Made by a program: the position numbers and the translations under genes
Notes under the pieces: model-generated
Told to the model about the DNA's origin: nothing
The model's input: the letters and a program-made list of their open reading frames with translations, nothing else
The model's database searches: none
Assembly: GCA_022709365.1 (NCBI GenBank)
Contig: JAKLIY010000005.1
Coordinates: 62,001-126,000 of the forward strand
DNA from: Pseudomonadota bacterium
GTDB lineage: Bacteria > Pseudomonadota > Gammaproteobacteria > Competibacterales > Competibacteraceae
Length of the DNA stretch: 64,000 nt
Direction: 5' to 3'
Part shown: piece by piece, positions 37,294-46,429 of the stretch
Layout: each line of letters starts with the position of its first letter
Position numbering within the stretch: position 1 is the first letter of the stretch

Positions 37294-37628
37294 GTATGAT
37301 CAGGCGTCTGCTGGCTTTGGACGGGGTCAACGTGGTCTGTCATTTCCGCGATGATGGCAGCTTTGTGGAAGGCTATGGATTAATGAGCCACGATGACATG
37401 GTCCGACTGGCACACTTCGCGCATGACTACCGACGCATGATCCAGGGCAATGCTGATCAACTGGCGATGTTCACCGGTATGCGCGGTTGGACGCCACCAC
37501 GCGGCTGGATCATTCACGGCGCGACGCAGGTAGTCTGTGGCGTCGGTAATCTGGTCTGCGTGGTAGACCGCACTGGGGTGCCACTGAACGATATTCTGCT
37601 CGAACTGCGCGAAGTTTCGCATTGGTAG
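37290..37628 (+). CDS. DUF2173-family protein, copy 3
   Basis: 112 residues (MSMIRRLLALDGVNVVCHFRDDGSFVEGYG..GMRGWTPPRGWIIHGATQVVCGVGNLVCVVD). The GWTPPRGW-IHG-TQVVC stretch matches the RGWLVRGPVHTVCV part of copy 1. Four-base overlap with copy 2. The three products probably form a hetero-oligomer; this is inferred from coupling and paralogy. No terminator with a T-run was seen downstream. Confidence 0.75.
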   Translation: MSMIRRLLALDGVNVVCHFRDDGSFVEGYGLMSHDDMVRLAHFAHDYRRMIQGNADQLAMFTGMRGWTPPRGWIIHGATQVVCGVGNLVCVVDRTGVPLNDILLELREVSHW

Positions 37629-37754
37629 CCGCAGGCGCAAGGGGTCAGCGGTATTTTGTTGTATTCACAGGTCATAAATTGGCTATTTTGATACTTTGTT
37701 GGTATGATGATACGATACGGTATGCCACCCGCAAGCATTAGGTCAGTGATCGCT

Positions 37755-39593
37755 ATGTCCAAACGAATTCTTGTTCCTGTCTGGGTTTGCACCCTGCTGA
37801 GCGCCTGTGCGCTCAATCTCCCGGTCGAGGCGCAAGTCGCCGACGGTCAGACAACGACAGTGCAAAACACAGCCGCCGATACCACCAACGGATCGGTCGT
37901 GGCCAGCTTGCAAGCGGCTCCAGCTCCGGAAGACACCCGCGAAGAAATGGAGCCGGAATCCAATATCGAGGAGTCGTCGCCACCCGCGGAACCGGTCGTC
38001 ACCGGGCCGCCGCCGCTGCCGCCTTGTCCGGAAAGCGCGCTGAGTCTGCGCGACAAAATCGCGGTCCAGCTCTGCCAGCAGATACGCACCGAGCCACCGT
38101 TGACCCGGCTGACCGTCGACAACGACCCACTAAGGATGCTGGATACCCTGATTGCATTCTATGCCGGGCGCGGCTATCAACCAGCTTGGCTGAACACGGA
38201 TGGCAAACCACGGCCAGCGGCAGAGGAACTACTCAAAGCGCTGGGCGAGGCGGATCGCGACGGGCTGCGCACGGCTGACTACCACCGTGCGGCGTTGCGC
38301 AAACGGCTAACGGCGCTCCAGCAGAGTGATGCGGTCGCAGACGCCCGCCGGTTAACTGATTTCGACCTGCTGTTCACCGATACCTTCCTGACCTATGGCT
38401 CGCACTTGCTCACTGGCCAACTATCGCCCCGCAAGGTCGACCCCGACTGGGCGATCAAACCCCGTTCCCGTGATCTGGCTCGTGTGTTGGAGGAGGCGCT
38501 GACTCAGGACCAGGTCGCGGAAGCGCTGCGGGCGCTGGCCCCCCAGGCCAAGGGCTATGTCCAATTGCGTGAAATGCTGCGCAAATATCGGAAAGTCGAA
38601 CAGGAAGGCGGCTGGCCCATCGTGGCCAGCAGCGCTCCGGGGAAAACGTTACGGGTGCGACTGGAAGCCAGTGGCGATTTGAGCGCGGGCGACAAGAGCC
38701 AGTCGGTTGCCGAGGCGGTGCGCCGTTTCCAGAAACGGCATGGCCTGTCCGAGACCGGGACGGTCAACGCCGCCACTCTGGCTGCGCTGAATGTGCCGGT
38801 GTCTGAACGAATCCGGCAAATTGAACTGAACCTGGAGCGGTGGCGCTGGATGCCGAACGACTTGGGTTCCCGCTACATCCTGGTCAATATCCCCAGCTAC
38901 AAGATGCAAGTCTTCGAGGAAGGCAAGCCGGTGATCGAGTCGAAAGTCGTCGTGGGCAAGCAGGAGCGGCAGACCCCCAGCTTCACCGCCAACATGGCCT
39001 ACCTGGTGCTCAGTCCGAAGTGGTATGTGCCGCGCTCCATCGCGGTCAAGGACAAGCTGCCGCAACTCAAGCGCAATTCTCAGGCGCTCGCACGACAGGG
39101 CATTCGCGTCTATAACAGTGCTGGCCAGCAGATCAATCCGGGTTCGGTCAACTGGAGTGCGGTCAGCGCCAGTAACTTCAATTATCAGTTGCGGCAGGAC
39201 GCCGGCCCCCGTAATGCCTTGGGCGGGATCAAATTCATGTTCCCGAATCCCTACAGCATTTATTTGCACGATACGCCGTCACGGGAACTGTTCAGCCGCA
39301 ACCAGCGCACCTACAGTTCCGGTTGCATCCGCATCTCCAATCCGGTTGAATTGGCTGAATATCTGCTCAAGCACGACCCGAAGTGGAACAAGGATACGAT
39401 CAAAACGGCGTCCACCAGCGGCAAGCAACGGGTGGTGAATCTACCTCAGAAAGTACCAGTATATCTGTTGTACTGGACGGCTTGGGTGGACGCCGATGGT
39501 CTGCTGCACTTCCGGGATGATATCTACCAGCGCGACAAGCCGATGATGCGGGCGCTCTATCAGGACGAAAAAGCGAGCGTTAAAGGGGCTTGA
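37755..39593 (+). CDS. L,D-transpeptidase of the YcbB/LdtD type (predicted lipoprotein)
   Basis: 612 residues from ATG 37755. The signal peptide ends LLSAC with Cys 18 as probable lipid anchor. An acidic, low-complexity linker runs to about residue 100. Then come a helical LdtD-like N-terminal domain, a peptidoglycan-binding domain (AVRRFQKRHGLSETGTVNAATLAALN, about 310-350) and the YkuD catalytic domain with His 505 (LHDTPSR) and Cys 524 (YSSGCIRI). It forms 3-3 cross-links in peptidoglycan. The longer frame from 37704 lacks a signal peptide at its start. An inverted repeat follows at 39604. Confidence 0.9.
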   Translation: MSKRILVPVWVCTLLSACALNLPVEAQVADGQTTTVQNTAADTTNGSVVASLQAAPAPEDTREEMEPESNIEESSPPAEPVVTGPPPLPPCPESALSLRDKIAVQLCQQIRTEPPLTRLTVDNDPLRMLDTLIAFYAGRGYQPAWLNTDGKPRPAAEELLKALGEADRDGLRTADYHRAALRKRLTALQQSDAVADARRLTDFDLLFTDTFLTYGSHLLTGQLSPRKVDPDWAIKPRSRDLARVLEEALTQDQVAEALRALAPQAKGYVQLREMLRKYRKVEQEGGWPIVASSAPGKTLRVRLEASGDLSAGDKSQSVAEAVRRFQKRHGLSETGTVNAATLAALNVPVSERIRQIELNLERWRWMPNDLGSRYILVNIPSYKMQVFEEGKPVIESKVVVGKQERQTPSFTANMAYLVLSPKWYVPRSIAVKDKLPQLKRNSQALARQGIRVYNSAGQQINPGSVNWSAVSASNFNYQLRQDAGPRNALGGIKFMFPNPYSIYLHDTPSRELFSRNQRTYSSGCIRISNPVELAEYLLKHDPKWNKDTIKTASTSGKQRVVNLPQKVPVYLLYWTAWVDADGLLHFRDDIYQRDKPMMRALYQDEKASVKGA

Positions 39594-39603
39594 GTCCTGA
39601 TTG

Positions 39604-39626
39604 GCGAGTTGCGAGTAGCAACTCGC
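39604..39626. repeat. Perfect inverted repeat GCGAGTTGC-GAGTA-GCAACTCGC
   Basis: A 9-bp perfect stem with a 5-base loop, 10 bases after the transpeptidase stop and 31 bases before truA. It is built from the same GCGAGTA unit as the repeats at 21244, 40437 and 59570. Without a T-run it is not a classical terminator. Confidence 0.65.
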
Positions 39627-39657
39627 TATTTCGCGATCTCCCTGCGAGAGATGCACG

Positions 39658-40455
39658 ATGCGGGTGGCGCTGGGCGTTCAATATGATGGATCGGGATTCC
39701 GGGGCTGGCAGGCGCAGCAACCGGGAACGCGCACTGTGCAAACTGTTTTGGAGCAAGCGCTGGCCAAGGTGGCGGACCATCCGGTCCGACTGGTTTGTGC
39801 GGGCCGCACCGACGCCGGGGTGCATGGCGTCGGCCAGGTTGTGCATTTCGACACCACTGCGGTGCGCTCGGAGCGGGCTTGGGTGCTGGGCGGCAATGCG
39901 CATCTGCCACTGGATATCAGCCTGAACTGGGCGCGGGAAACGCCAGACGATTTTCACGCCCGGTTCTCGGCGCTGGCCCGCCGCTATCGTTACGTGATCC
40001 TCAACCGGACGCAACGCTCGGCGCTATGGCGGGAACGGGCCACCTGGCATTACCGACCACTGGATGCGGAACGTATGCAGCGGGCTGGCCAGGCGCTGGT
40101 TGGCGAACACGATTTCAGCTCATTCCGCGCTGCGGAATGTCAGGCGCGGCACCCCATCCGGGACATTCACGAACTCACTATCCGCCGACAGGGCGATGGC
40201 GTGGTGTTGGAAGTGGAGGCGAACGCTTTCCTGCATCACATGGTGCGCAATATCGCTGGCGTATTGATGGCGATTGGTGCCGACGACCGGCCGGTGGAGT
40301 GGGCGCAAGAAGTCCTGGAACAGCGCGACCGTACTCAGGCGGGTGTGACCGCGCCAGCGGAAGGACTATACCTAGTGACCGTGCGTTACCCGGAACGATT
40401 CAGGCTGCCGACAACGGTCGAAGCCCTGCCCGGTTGGCTACTCGCTACTCACTAA
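39658..40455 (+). CDS. truA: tRNA pseudouridine(38-40) synthase
   Basis: Converts U38-U40 of tRNA anticodon stems to pseudouridine. The 265-residue protein has the catalytic Asp 52 in CAGRTDAGVHG, the FHARFSALARRYRYVI segment and the LEVEANAFLHHMVRNIAG motif. The C terminus LLATH is encoded by the heptamer-like stretch CTACTCGCTACTCACTAA, so a repeat copy has been used as coding end. The stop overlaps the sat-cysC stop by 4 bases in convergent orientation. Confidence 0.96.
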   Translation: MRVALGVQYDGSGFRGWQAQQPGTRTVQTVLEQALAKVADHPVRLVCAGRTDAGVHGVGQVVHFDTTAVRSERAWVLGGNAHLPLDISLNWARETPDDFHARFSALARRYRYVILNRTQRSALWRERATWHYRPLDAERMQRAGQALVGEHDFSSFRAAECQARHPIRDIHELTIRRQGDGVVLEVEANAFLHHMVRNIAGVLMAIGADDRPVEWAQEVLEQRDRTQAGVTAPAEGLYLVTVRYPERFRLPTTVEALPGWLLATH

Positions 40456-42176
40456 ATCCGTCCCCGGATATAGCCCAGACTTTCCAGTTTCAACAAAATG
40501 CGCTGAGCGGCTTCGCCCGGCGCGCAATCATCAGTGTCGATCACGACCTCGGGGTGTTCCGGCGCTTCATAGGGATCGCTGATGCCGGTGAATTCCTTGA
40601 GGATGCCCGCCCGGGCCTTGGCATATAAACCCTTGCGGTCGCGAGCCTCGCAAACTTCCAGCGGGGTCGCGACATGGACTTCGATAAACCCGCCCAGTGG
40701 CGCGATCATCTCGCGCACTTCGCGGCGGGTGACCGTGTAGGGAGCAATCGGCGCACAGATGGCAATGCCGCCGTTCTTGGTGATCTCGCTGGCGACAAAG
40801 CCAATCCGCAAAATGTTGATGTTGCGGTGTTCGCGGGAGAAACCCAGTTCGCTGGATAAGTGCTTGCGCACGATATCGCCGTCCAGCAACGTCACCGCCC
40901 GGCCACCCAGCTCCAGCAATTTGACCATCAGCGCGTTGGCAATGGTGGACTTGCCCGACCCTGATAGCCCGGTGAAAAACACTGTGAAGCCCTGCCGGTG
41001 GCGCGGCGGATGCGTGCGGCGCAGCTCCTCGACCACGTCCAGGTAGGAAAACCAATCGGGAATCTCCAGCCCTTCCTGCAGACGGCGGCGGAATTCCGTG
41101 CCGGAAAGATTCAATACTGTTTCGCCCGGTTGCGCTTCGTTGGCTAACAGATATTGAGCGCGTCCTCCCACATAAACCATCTCCGGGAACGCCAGAATCT
41201 GAATGCCCAGCTCGTTTTGATAACGGGCGACCAGTTCTTGGGCGGCATACGGTTCATAGAAGGTCCGCCCGAATTGATCCTGGCCCGGCCCGGCGTGGTC
41301 ACGACCGACGATGAAATGGCTGCAACCGTGGTTTTGGCGGATGAGGGCATGCCACAACGCCTCGCGGGGGCCAGCCATGCGCATCGCCAGATTGAGCAGA
41401 CTCAGGGTGGTGGTCTGCTCGGGATAGGCTTTTTTCAGCAAGTGTTCGTAGCAGCGCACCCGCGAATAGTGATCGGTATCGCCGGGTTTGGTCAGACCGA
41501 CCGCCGGGTGAATCAACAGATTGGCTTCGGCCTGTTGCACGGCGCGCACGGTCAGTTCCTGATGGGCGCGATGCATCGGGTTCCGGGTCTGGAACGCCAC
41601 GACCCGCCGCCAGCCCAGCTTGGCGAAGCGCTCGCGCAGTTCACGCGGTGCATCGCGCAGATGGGGAAAATCGTAATGCGTGGGCGGTTCGATACCGCGC
41701 AGCCGACCGCCGACATAGACCGGCCCGGTGCGGTGCAGCAGGTGAAAGACGCCCGGATGCTGGTTATCCGTGGTGCCGAAAACCTGCTGCGCTTCCTGGA
41801 GCTTGTCCGGACACCAGACATCGCCGACCTCCAGTACGGCGATCAGCACCCCCTCGGCATCGCGCAATGCGACTTCGTGGCCGCGACTCAAATCACTGGC
41901 GAAGGCTTCGGATACGTCGAGGGTGATCGGTATCGGCCACAGCGCGCCGTCGCTCAGGCGCATCTCTTCAACGACTCGCCGGTAATCAGCCTGATTTAGA
42001 AAACCCTCCAGGGGTGAAAAGCCGCCGTTCAGCAGCAGCTCCAGGTCGCAGAGCTGGCGCGGGGTCAAATCCCAGGAAGGGTATTCCCGCACCTGAACCT
42101 TGCATTGAGCCGCATCCGCGTCGTTGACATACAATTCCTTAAGAACGCCTCCATGAGGCTCAATCAGATGAATCAT
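40452..42176 (-). CDS. Bifunctional sulfate adenylyltransferase / APS kinase
   Basis: 574 residues. Residues 1-390 are a single-chain ATP sulfurylase (Sat type) with QTRNPMHRAH at 196-205 and GRDHAGPG at 291-298. Residues 395-574 are an APS kinase (CysC) with P-loop GLSGSGKST at 403-411. It turns sulfate and ATP into APS and then PAPS for assimilation. This fused form is distinct from the CysDN heterodimer of enteric bacteria. The kinase part keeps the normal P-loop, so PAPS synthesis is likely. Single gene, with an AT-rich upstream region. Confidence 0.94.
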   Translation of the reverse strand: MIHLIEPHGGVLKELYVNDADAAQCKVQVREYPSWDLTPRQLCDLELLLNGGFSPLEGFLNQADYRRVVEEMRLSDGALWPIPITLDVSEAFASDLSRGHEVALRDAEGVLIAVLEVGDVWCPDKLQEAQQVFGTTDNQHPGVFHLLHRTGPVYVGGRLRGIEPPTHYDFPHLRDAPRELRERFAKLGWRRVVAFQTRNPMHRAHQELTVRAVQQAEANLLIHPAVGLTKPGDTDHYSRVRCYEHLLKKAYPEQTTTLSLLNLAMRMAGPREALWHALIRQNHGCSHFIVGRDHAGPGQDQFGRTFYEPYAAQELVARYQNELGIQILAFPEMVYVGGRAQYLLANEAQPGETVLNLSGTEFRRRLQEGLEIPDWFSYLDVVEELRRTHPPRHRQGFTVFFTGLSGSGKSTIANALMVKLLELGGRAVTLLDGDIVRKHLSSELGFSREHRNINILRIGFVASEITKNGGIAICAPIAPYTVTRREVREMIAPLGGFIEVHVATPLEVCEARDRKGLYAKARAGILKEFTGISDPYEAPEHPEVVIDTDDCAPGEAAQRILLKLESLGYIRGRI

Positions 42177-42305
42177 AGCGCTGGCCTGAGTTTGAACTGG
42201 ATGATGAGTTTATATTTTCTGGTAAAAATAAATCATTATTCAAATAACTTATAGTTATAAATATAGTTGCGCGCTCCTGACAGCTTCATGTGTATAGAGA
42301 CATGG
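42177..42305. promoter_or_regulatory. AT-rich intergenic region upstream of sat-cysC
   Basis: The stretch around 42210-42270 is strikingly AT-rich compared with its surroundings (runs such as TTATAGTTATAAATATAG). It probably contains the sat-cysC promoter read leftwards. No defined operator could be fixed. Confidence 0.4.
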
Positions 42306-42884
42306 TTAGAACACCGCCGCCAGGGCGCGGACTTCCTCCAGCATCGCTTGCCGCTCGGCGTGGGTGACTGAGGGGACCTGATAAAACGCCCGGTGAACGA
42401 CATTGCGCACCCCGCAAGCGCCGAGGACGCCTTCAGCTATGGGCCGCGCCAGCAATTCATCCCAGCGCTCCTGCTGATAGGTCGCTTCATCGCCGCCCAG
42501 GGTGTTGAGGATCAGCGCCCGCTCGTGGGTTAGCAATCCTTTCATCCCGTCAGGGCCAAAGTCGAAAGCAAATTTGCGGGTGAACACCCGATCGATCCAG
42601 CCTTTCAAAATCGCCGGCGGTCCAAACCACCAAATGGGATAAATCAACACCAGCCCCTGCGCCCACTGCACGGCGTCCTGTTCCCGACGGGTGTCGGGAG
42701 TCCAATCGTCGCGCCAGTTCCGCAATAAATCCTCGCCGTCCAGCACGGCGCGAAACTGCATCTGATACAGGTCATGAATCCGTGTGGCATGGCCTCGTTC
42801 GCGCAGGGTGGCGTCGACCGTTTCCAGAATGGCCTGGTTGAAACTACGCGGGTTGGGATGAGCATAAATGATCAGGACGTTCAT
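42306..42884 (-). CDS. Flavodoxin-fold NAD(P)H dehydrogenase (quinone) family protein
   Basis: 192 residues. MNVLIIYAHPNPRSFNQAIL is the FMN phosphate-binding loop of the NQO1/KefF/MdaB family, and LVLIYPIWWFGPPAILKGWIDRVF is the flavin-binding and dimer segment. It probably reduces quinones by two electrons with NAD(P)H. It lies 5 bases after the FAH-family gene on the same strand. A role in redox detoxification is inference; a potassium-efflux ancillary role is less likely because no kefC is near. Confidence 0.9.
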   Translation of the reverse strand: MNVLIIYAHPNPRSFNQAILETVDATLRERGHATRIHDLYQMQFRAVLDGEDLLRNWRDDWTPDTRREQDAVQWAQGLVLIYPIWWFGPPAILKGWIDRVFTRKFAFDFGPDGMKGLLTHERALILNTLGGDEATYQQERWDELLARPIAEGVLGACGVRNVVHRAFYQVPSVTHAERQAMLEEVRALAAVF

Positions 42885-42889
42885 GTCCT

Positions 42890-43549
42890 TCAGGCCACCT
42901 GCGCGGTGAAATCATGATCAGCCAAGCTCAGAATCAGCGTATCGCCCGGCACCAATGGCGCGACGCCTGCCGGGGTGCCGGTCAACACCACATCGCCCGG
43001 TTGCAGCGTGAAATGCGTGGAGATGTAGGCCATCAGCTCAAAAATACCAACCATCATCAATCGGGTGTTACCGTGCTGGCGAACCGTGCCGTTCACTTGC
43101 AGACTCAAGTCAGTGGCTTGAGGCTCTGGCAGCGCGTCGGGTTTCAGGAACGGCGACAAGGGACAGGAACCGTCGAACGCCTTGGCGGTTTCCCAAGGAT
43201 GGCCTTTCTTTTTTAATTCGTTCTGCAGGTCGCGCAAAGTCAGATCCAGCGCAATGCCATAGCCAGCCACCGCCTTCTGGGCCATTGCAGCATCGACACT
43301 GCGCAACTCCCGGCCGACCAGCACCGCCAGTTCCACCTCGTGATGGCATTCGCCTCGTCCCTTGGGGAGCTGGATCGGCTCGCCCAGAGGAGATAATGCC
43401 GTAGCGGGCTTCATGAACAGAATTGGCGTCTCCGGGACAGCATTGTTGAGTTCACGGATATGATCGAGATAGTTGCGACCGATGCACACGATCTTGCCAA
43501 CCGGCAGATCGAGCGGACTGCCGTCCAGATAGCGATGCTGGTATGCCAC
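42890..43549 (-). CDS. Fumarylacetoacetate hydrolase-family protein (YcgM-like)
   Basis: 219 residues from GTG 43549 (GAGGG 8 bases upstream); a longer frame from ATG 43618 adds 23 residues not shared with E. coli YcgM. FAH-family features are KIVCIGRNYLDHIRELN, the metal-ligand HHEVELAVLVG, DLTLRDLQ and GDVVLTGTPAGV. The close match to YcgM suggests an oxaloacetate tautomerase/decarboxylase or acylpyruvase activity; I cannot choose from sequence. First gene of a two-gene operon with the quinone-reductase-like protein. Confidence 0.9.
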   Translation of the reverse strand: MAYQHRYLDGSPLDLPVGKIVCIGRNYLDHIRELNNAVPETPILFMKPATALSPLGEPIQLPKGRGECHHEVELAVLVGRELRSVDAAMAQKAVAGYGIALDLTLRDLQNELKKKGHPWETAKAFDGSCPLSPFLKPDALPEPQATDLSLQVNGTVRQHGNTRLMMVGIFELMAYISTHFTLQPGDVVLTGTPAGVAPLVPGDTLILSLADHDFTAQVA

Positions 43550-43639
43550 GATGATTCCCTCACGCATTGGGTGGATAGCCAAAATGGGTTTGACGCCATG
43601 CGGCGTATTGTCAGACAAGGGGAAACGGGCCGCAATGCG

Positions 43640-43666
43640 AAAAAAACGCCGGCGCGAGGGCCGGCG
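43640..43666 (-). terminator. Intrinsic terminator of the ATP-grasp / alpha-E operon
   Basis: On the minus strand CGCCGGC-CCTCGC-GCCGGCG is followed by a run of seven T, 27 bases after the alpha-E gene stop. Confidence 0.88.
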
Positions 43667-43692
43667 AACAAGGGAAATCCCGGAAATCAGAA

Positions 43693-44667
43693 TTAATGCA
43701 TGAAGTAGGTCGTGGCAATCCGGCTGTGCAGTTCCCCAAAACCGACCTGCAATTCGTCAATAAATTCGTGCAGGCCCTCATGGGTCAGTTCCGGCACGGC
43801 GGCGTCGCCCAGTCGTTGCTTGAGGGCGGAAATACCCGCGAGCAGGGTGCTATGGCCAGGCAGTTCCGACACGCAGATCTCCAGTTGCTGGAGGCAGAAC
43901 GATACAGCGCGGGGGAAGGATTCATTCTGCAATAGAAACTTCAGTACGTCCGGGCCGCCCACCCGCAGTCGCACCTGCTGGCGGTACATCTGATAGGCGG
44001 TGAGCGATTTCAATACGCTCATCCACTGGATGCTCTCAAACGGATCCTGCTCTTCAGGCTGAAGATCGGCACTCTGCGTCTGCATCTGTGTCTGTATCTG
44101 CGTCTGTCCGGCCCGGGGCAGCAGATTAGCCGAGCGCACGTCCAGAATGCGCGTGGTCATGTCAGCCCGCTCCAGATACCGGCCCATCCTTAAAAAACCG
44201 TAGGCGTCAGTGCGGCTCATGGCTCCCGACAGCAGGCCATTGATTTGCTGAGCGCCGTGGATCACCCGGCGCAGGAACTCAAAGCGGCCCCGCCGGTTGG
44301 GGACATGATCGCGGGCGTAGATATAGAGGCCATTGATCTGTTCCCAGGCTTCCTGTGGCACGGCATCGCGGGTGGTGCGCAAGTTCTCACGGGCGGCGGC
44401 CAGGCTGGAGAGAATGGAGCCGGGATGATCACGGTCGCTGATCAGAAAGGTCACGACGTTATTTTCATCGGCCAATCGGTGGGAATCTTTCTCGAAAAAC
44501 AGGTCCTCAGCGCTGACGATGAAAATCAGCGGCAGCCAGCCAAAAGTCGTATTGCGCGGCAGATCGAGCAACAGGTTGGCGTTGACATTGATCAGGCGGG
44601 CAGTGTCTTCGGCCCGCTCCAGATAGCGGGACATCCAATAAATGTTCTGAGCGACGCGTGACAGCAT
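43693..44667 (-). CDS. Alpha-E domain protein (DUF403)
   Basis: A 324-residue, almost wholly helical protein that begins MLSRVAQNIYWMSRYLERAEDTARLI, the diagnostic start of the alpha-E (DUF403) family. A short low-complexity stretch (QTQIQTQMQTQ) interrupts it near residue 190. Its partner is the ATP-grasp protein, whose stop lies 2 bases before this start, so the two are translationally coupled. The family is known from gene-neighbourhood studies to travel with circularly permuted ATP-grasp ligases and transglutaminases in peptide-tagging-like systems; the biochemical role is not settled. Confidence 0.93.
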   Translation of the reverse strand: MLSRVAQNIYWMSRYLERAEDTARLINVNANLLLDLPRNTTFGWLPLIFIVSAEDLFFEKDSHRLADENNVVTFLISDRDHPGSILSSLAAARENLRTTRDAVPQEAWEQINGLYIYARDHVPNRRGRFEFLRRVIHGAQQINGLLSGAMSRTDAYGFLRMGRYLERADMTTRILDVRSANLLPRAGQTQIQTQMQTQSADLQPEEQDPFESIQWMSVLKSLTAYQMYRQQVRLRVGGPDVLKFLLQNESFPRAVSFCLQQLEICVSELPGHSTLLAGISALKQRLGDAAVPELTHEGLHEFIDELQVGFGELHSRIATTYFMH

Positions 44668-44669
44668 GA

Positions 44670-46121
44670 TTAGAAGCCCTCGGTATCAACGATCCAGGTA
44701 TCCTTGCTCCCCCCACCCTGCGAGGAGTTGACTACCAGCGAGCCTTTACGTAACGCTACCCGGGTCAGGCCGCCGGTGGTGACGTAGGTGTTGGGGCCGG
44801 ACAGGATGAACGGACGTAAATCGACATGGCGCGGCTCCATCCAGTCATCGCACAAGGTCGGCGAGGTGGAAATCGACAAAGTGGGTTGGGCCATGTAATT
44901 GCGCGGGTCCTTCTTGATCAGTTCAGCGAAGCGCTTGCGGTCGCTGACCGTCGCATGTGGCCCGACCAGCATTCCGTAGCCGCCGGATTCATTGGCCGGC
45001 TTGACCACCAGCTTGTCCAGATTGGCCAGCACATAGCGCCGATCCTTCTCGTTCATGCAGAGATAGGACGGCACGTTGGGAATGAGCGGGTCCTGATCCA
45101 AGTAATACTTGATGATCTGCGGGACAAAGGCGTACACCACTTTGTCATCTGCGACGCCCGCGCCCGGCGCATTGGCCAGAGCCACGTTGCCGGCCCGCCA
45201 GGCCCGCAGCAAGCCTTTGACGCCCAGCGCCGAGTCGGCCCGGAACGCTTCGGGGTCCAGGAACAGATCGTCAATACGCCGATAGATGACGTCGACCCGC
45301 TCCGGCCCGGCGATGGTGCGCATATACACGCAATCATCATCGCTCACTTCCAGATCGCTGCCTTCCACCAGCTCCACACCCATTTGCTGGGCGAGATAGG
45401 AATGCTCGAAATAGGCCGAGTTGTAGATGCCGGGGGTGAGTACCACCACTGTCGGGTTATCGCCGGGACGCGGTGACAGCGAGGCGAGCATGTCATAAAG
45501 GCGCGGCGCGTAGTCGTCGACTGGCAGAATGCGTTGATGCTCAAACAATTCCGGGAATACCCGCTTGGTGACGACCCGGTTTTCCAGCATATAAGACACG
45601 CCGGAGGGCACCCGCAGATTATCTTCCAGCACATAAATCGTGCCGTCCTTATCGCGCACCAGGTCGGAACCGCAGATGTGCGCCCAGACGCCATGGCGGG
45701 GATTGACGCCAATGCATTGCGGACGGAAGTTGACGGACTGGACCAACACCTCGGCGGGGAAAACACCGTCCTTGATGATCTTCTGCTCGTGGTAGAGATC
45801 ATCAATGAACAGATTCAGCGCCTGCACCCGCTGTTTCAAGCCAGCGTCGGTACGATCCCATTCCTGCTTGGGGATGATGCGCGGCACAATGTCAAACGGC
45901 CAGGCGCGGTCGATGCTACCGCCTTCGGTGTACACGGTGAAGGTGATGCCCATGACCAGAATGGCCAGTTCGGCGGCGGTCTTGCGCTCGCGCAGTTCTT
46001 CGTCGCTCAACGAGGCCAGGTACTCGCACAGGGCGCGGGCGGCGGGACGAGGTCCCGAACCATTGTTGACGAGTTCGTCATAACAGCCGGGAGCAGCATA
46101 CTGTTGCCAGTGGATGGTCAT
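44670..46121 (-). CDS. Circularly permuted ATP-grasp protein (type 2)
   Basis: 483 residues. The segments QCIGVNPRHGVWAHICGSDL, VLEDNLRVPSGVSYMLENR and VKPANESGGYGMLVGP identify the circularly permuted ATP-grasp family (DUF404/DUF407), thought to form amide bonds on peptides. It is coupled to the alpha-E gene and divergent from the transglutaminase-DUF2126 gene; all three together form the conserved set. The substrate is unknown. Cytoplasmic, without a signal peptide. Confidence 0.93.
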   Translation of the reverse strand: MTIHWQQYAAPGCYDELVNNGSGPRPAARALCEYLASLSDEELRERKTAAELAILVMGITFTVYTEGGSIDRAWPFDIVPRIIPKQEWDRTDAGLKQRVQALNLFIDDLYHEQKIIKDGVFPAEVLVQSVNFRPQCIGVNPRHGVWAHICGSDLVRDKDGTIYVLEDNLRVPSGVSYMLENRVVTKRVFPELFEHQRILPVDDYAPRLYDMLASLSPRPGDNPTVVVLTPGIYNSAYFEHSYLAQQMGVELVEGSDLEVSDDDCVYMRTIAGPERVDVIYRRIDDLFLDPEAFRADSALGVKGLLRAWRAGNVALANAPGAGVADDKVVYAFVPQIIKYYLDQDPLIPNVPSYLCMNEKDRRYVLANLDKLVVKPANESGGYGMLVGPHATVSDRKRFAELIKKDPRNYMAQPTLSISTSPTLCDDWMEPRHVDLRPFILSGPNTYVTTGGLTRVALRKGSLVVNSSQGGGSKDTWIVDTEGF

Positions 46122-46429
46122 CAGGTCGTTCCTTAAAGTCCCGCACGGATACGGGCATGACGTTTTTTAAGTAATGGGCGACTTGGATTCAGCAATATCC
46201 GTACCGTTGACGGTTTTTGGTTTTTTTTGAGCGTTCTATGCGCTATCAGGAAACAATGATGCCTGATGGTAGTGCATCAAGTTCTTTAACGCCCTGATTT
46301 AGGGCGCTAGTTGGCATGAACCGACATCGAAACTAACCCCCGATTCATCTTGCATTAAACTTGCATGAATCTGAAGATTCGCTTTACACGCAAACATCGT
46401 AAAACAATCCTCCCTACTAAGGATCGGCT
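46122..46429. promoter_or_regulatory. Divergent control region with phased repeats
   Basis: 308 bases without a gene between the leftward ATP-grasp and rightward transglutaminase genes. At 46342-46371 GATTCAT and ATGAATC form an inverted repeat 16 bases apart that encloses two CTTGCAT direct repeats with an 11-base period (46349 and 46360). GAATC-TGAA-GATTC (46367-46380) overlaps its right end. This looks like a multi-site operator close to the transglutaminase gene start. The rest (46122-46330) shows T-runs but no clear promoter. Confidence 0.5.
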
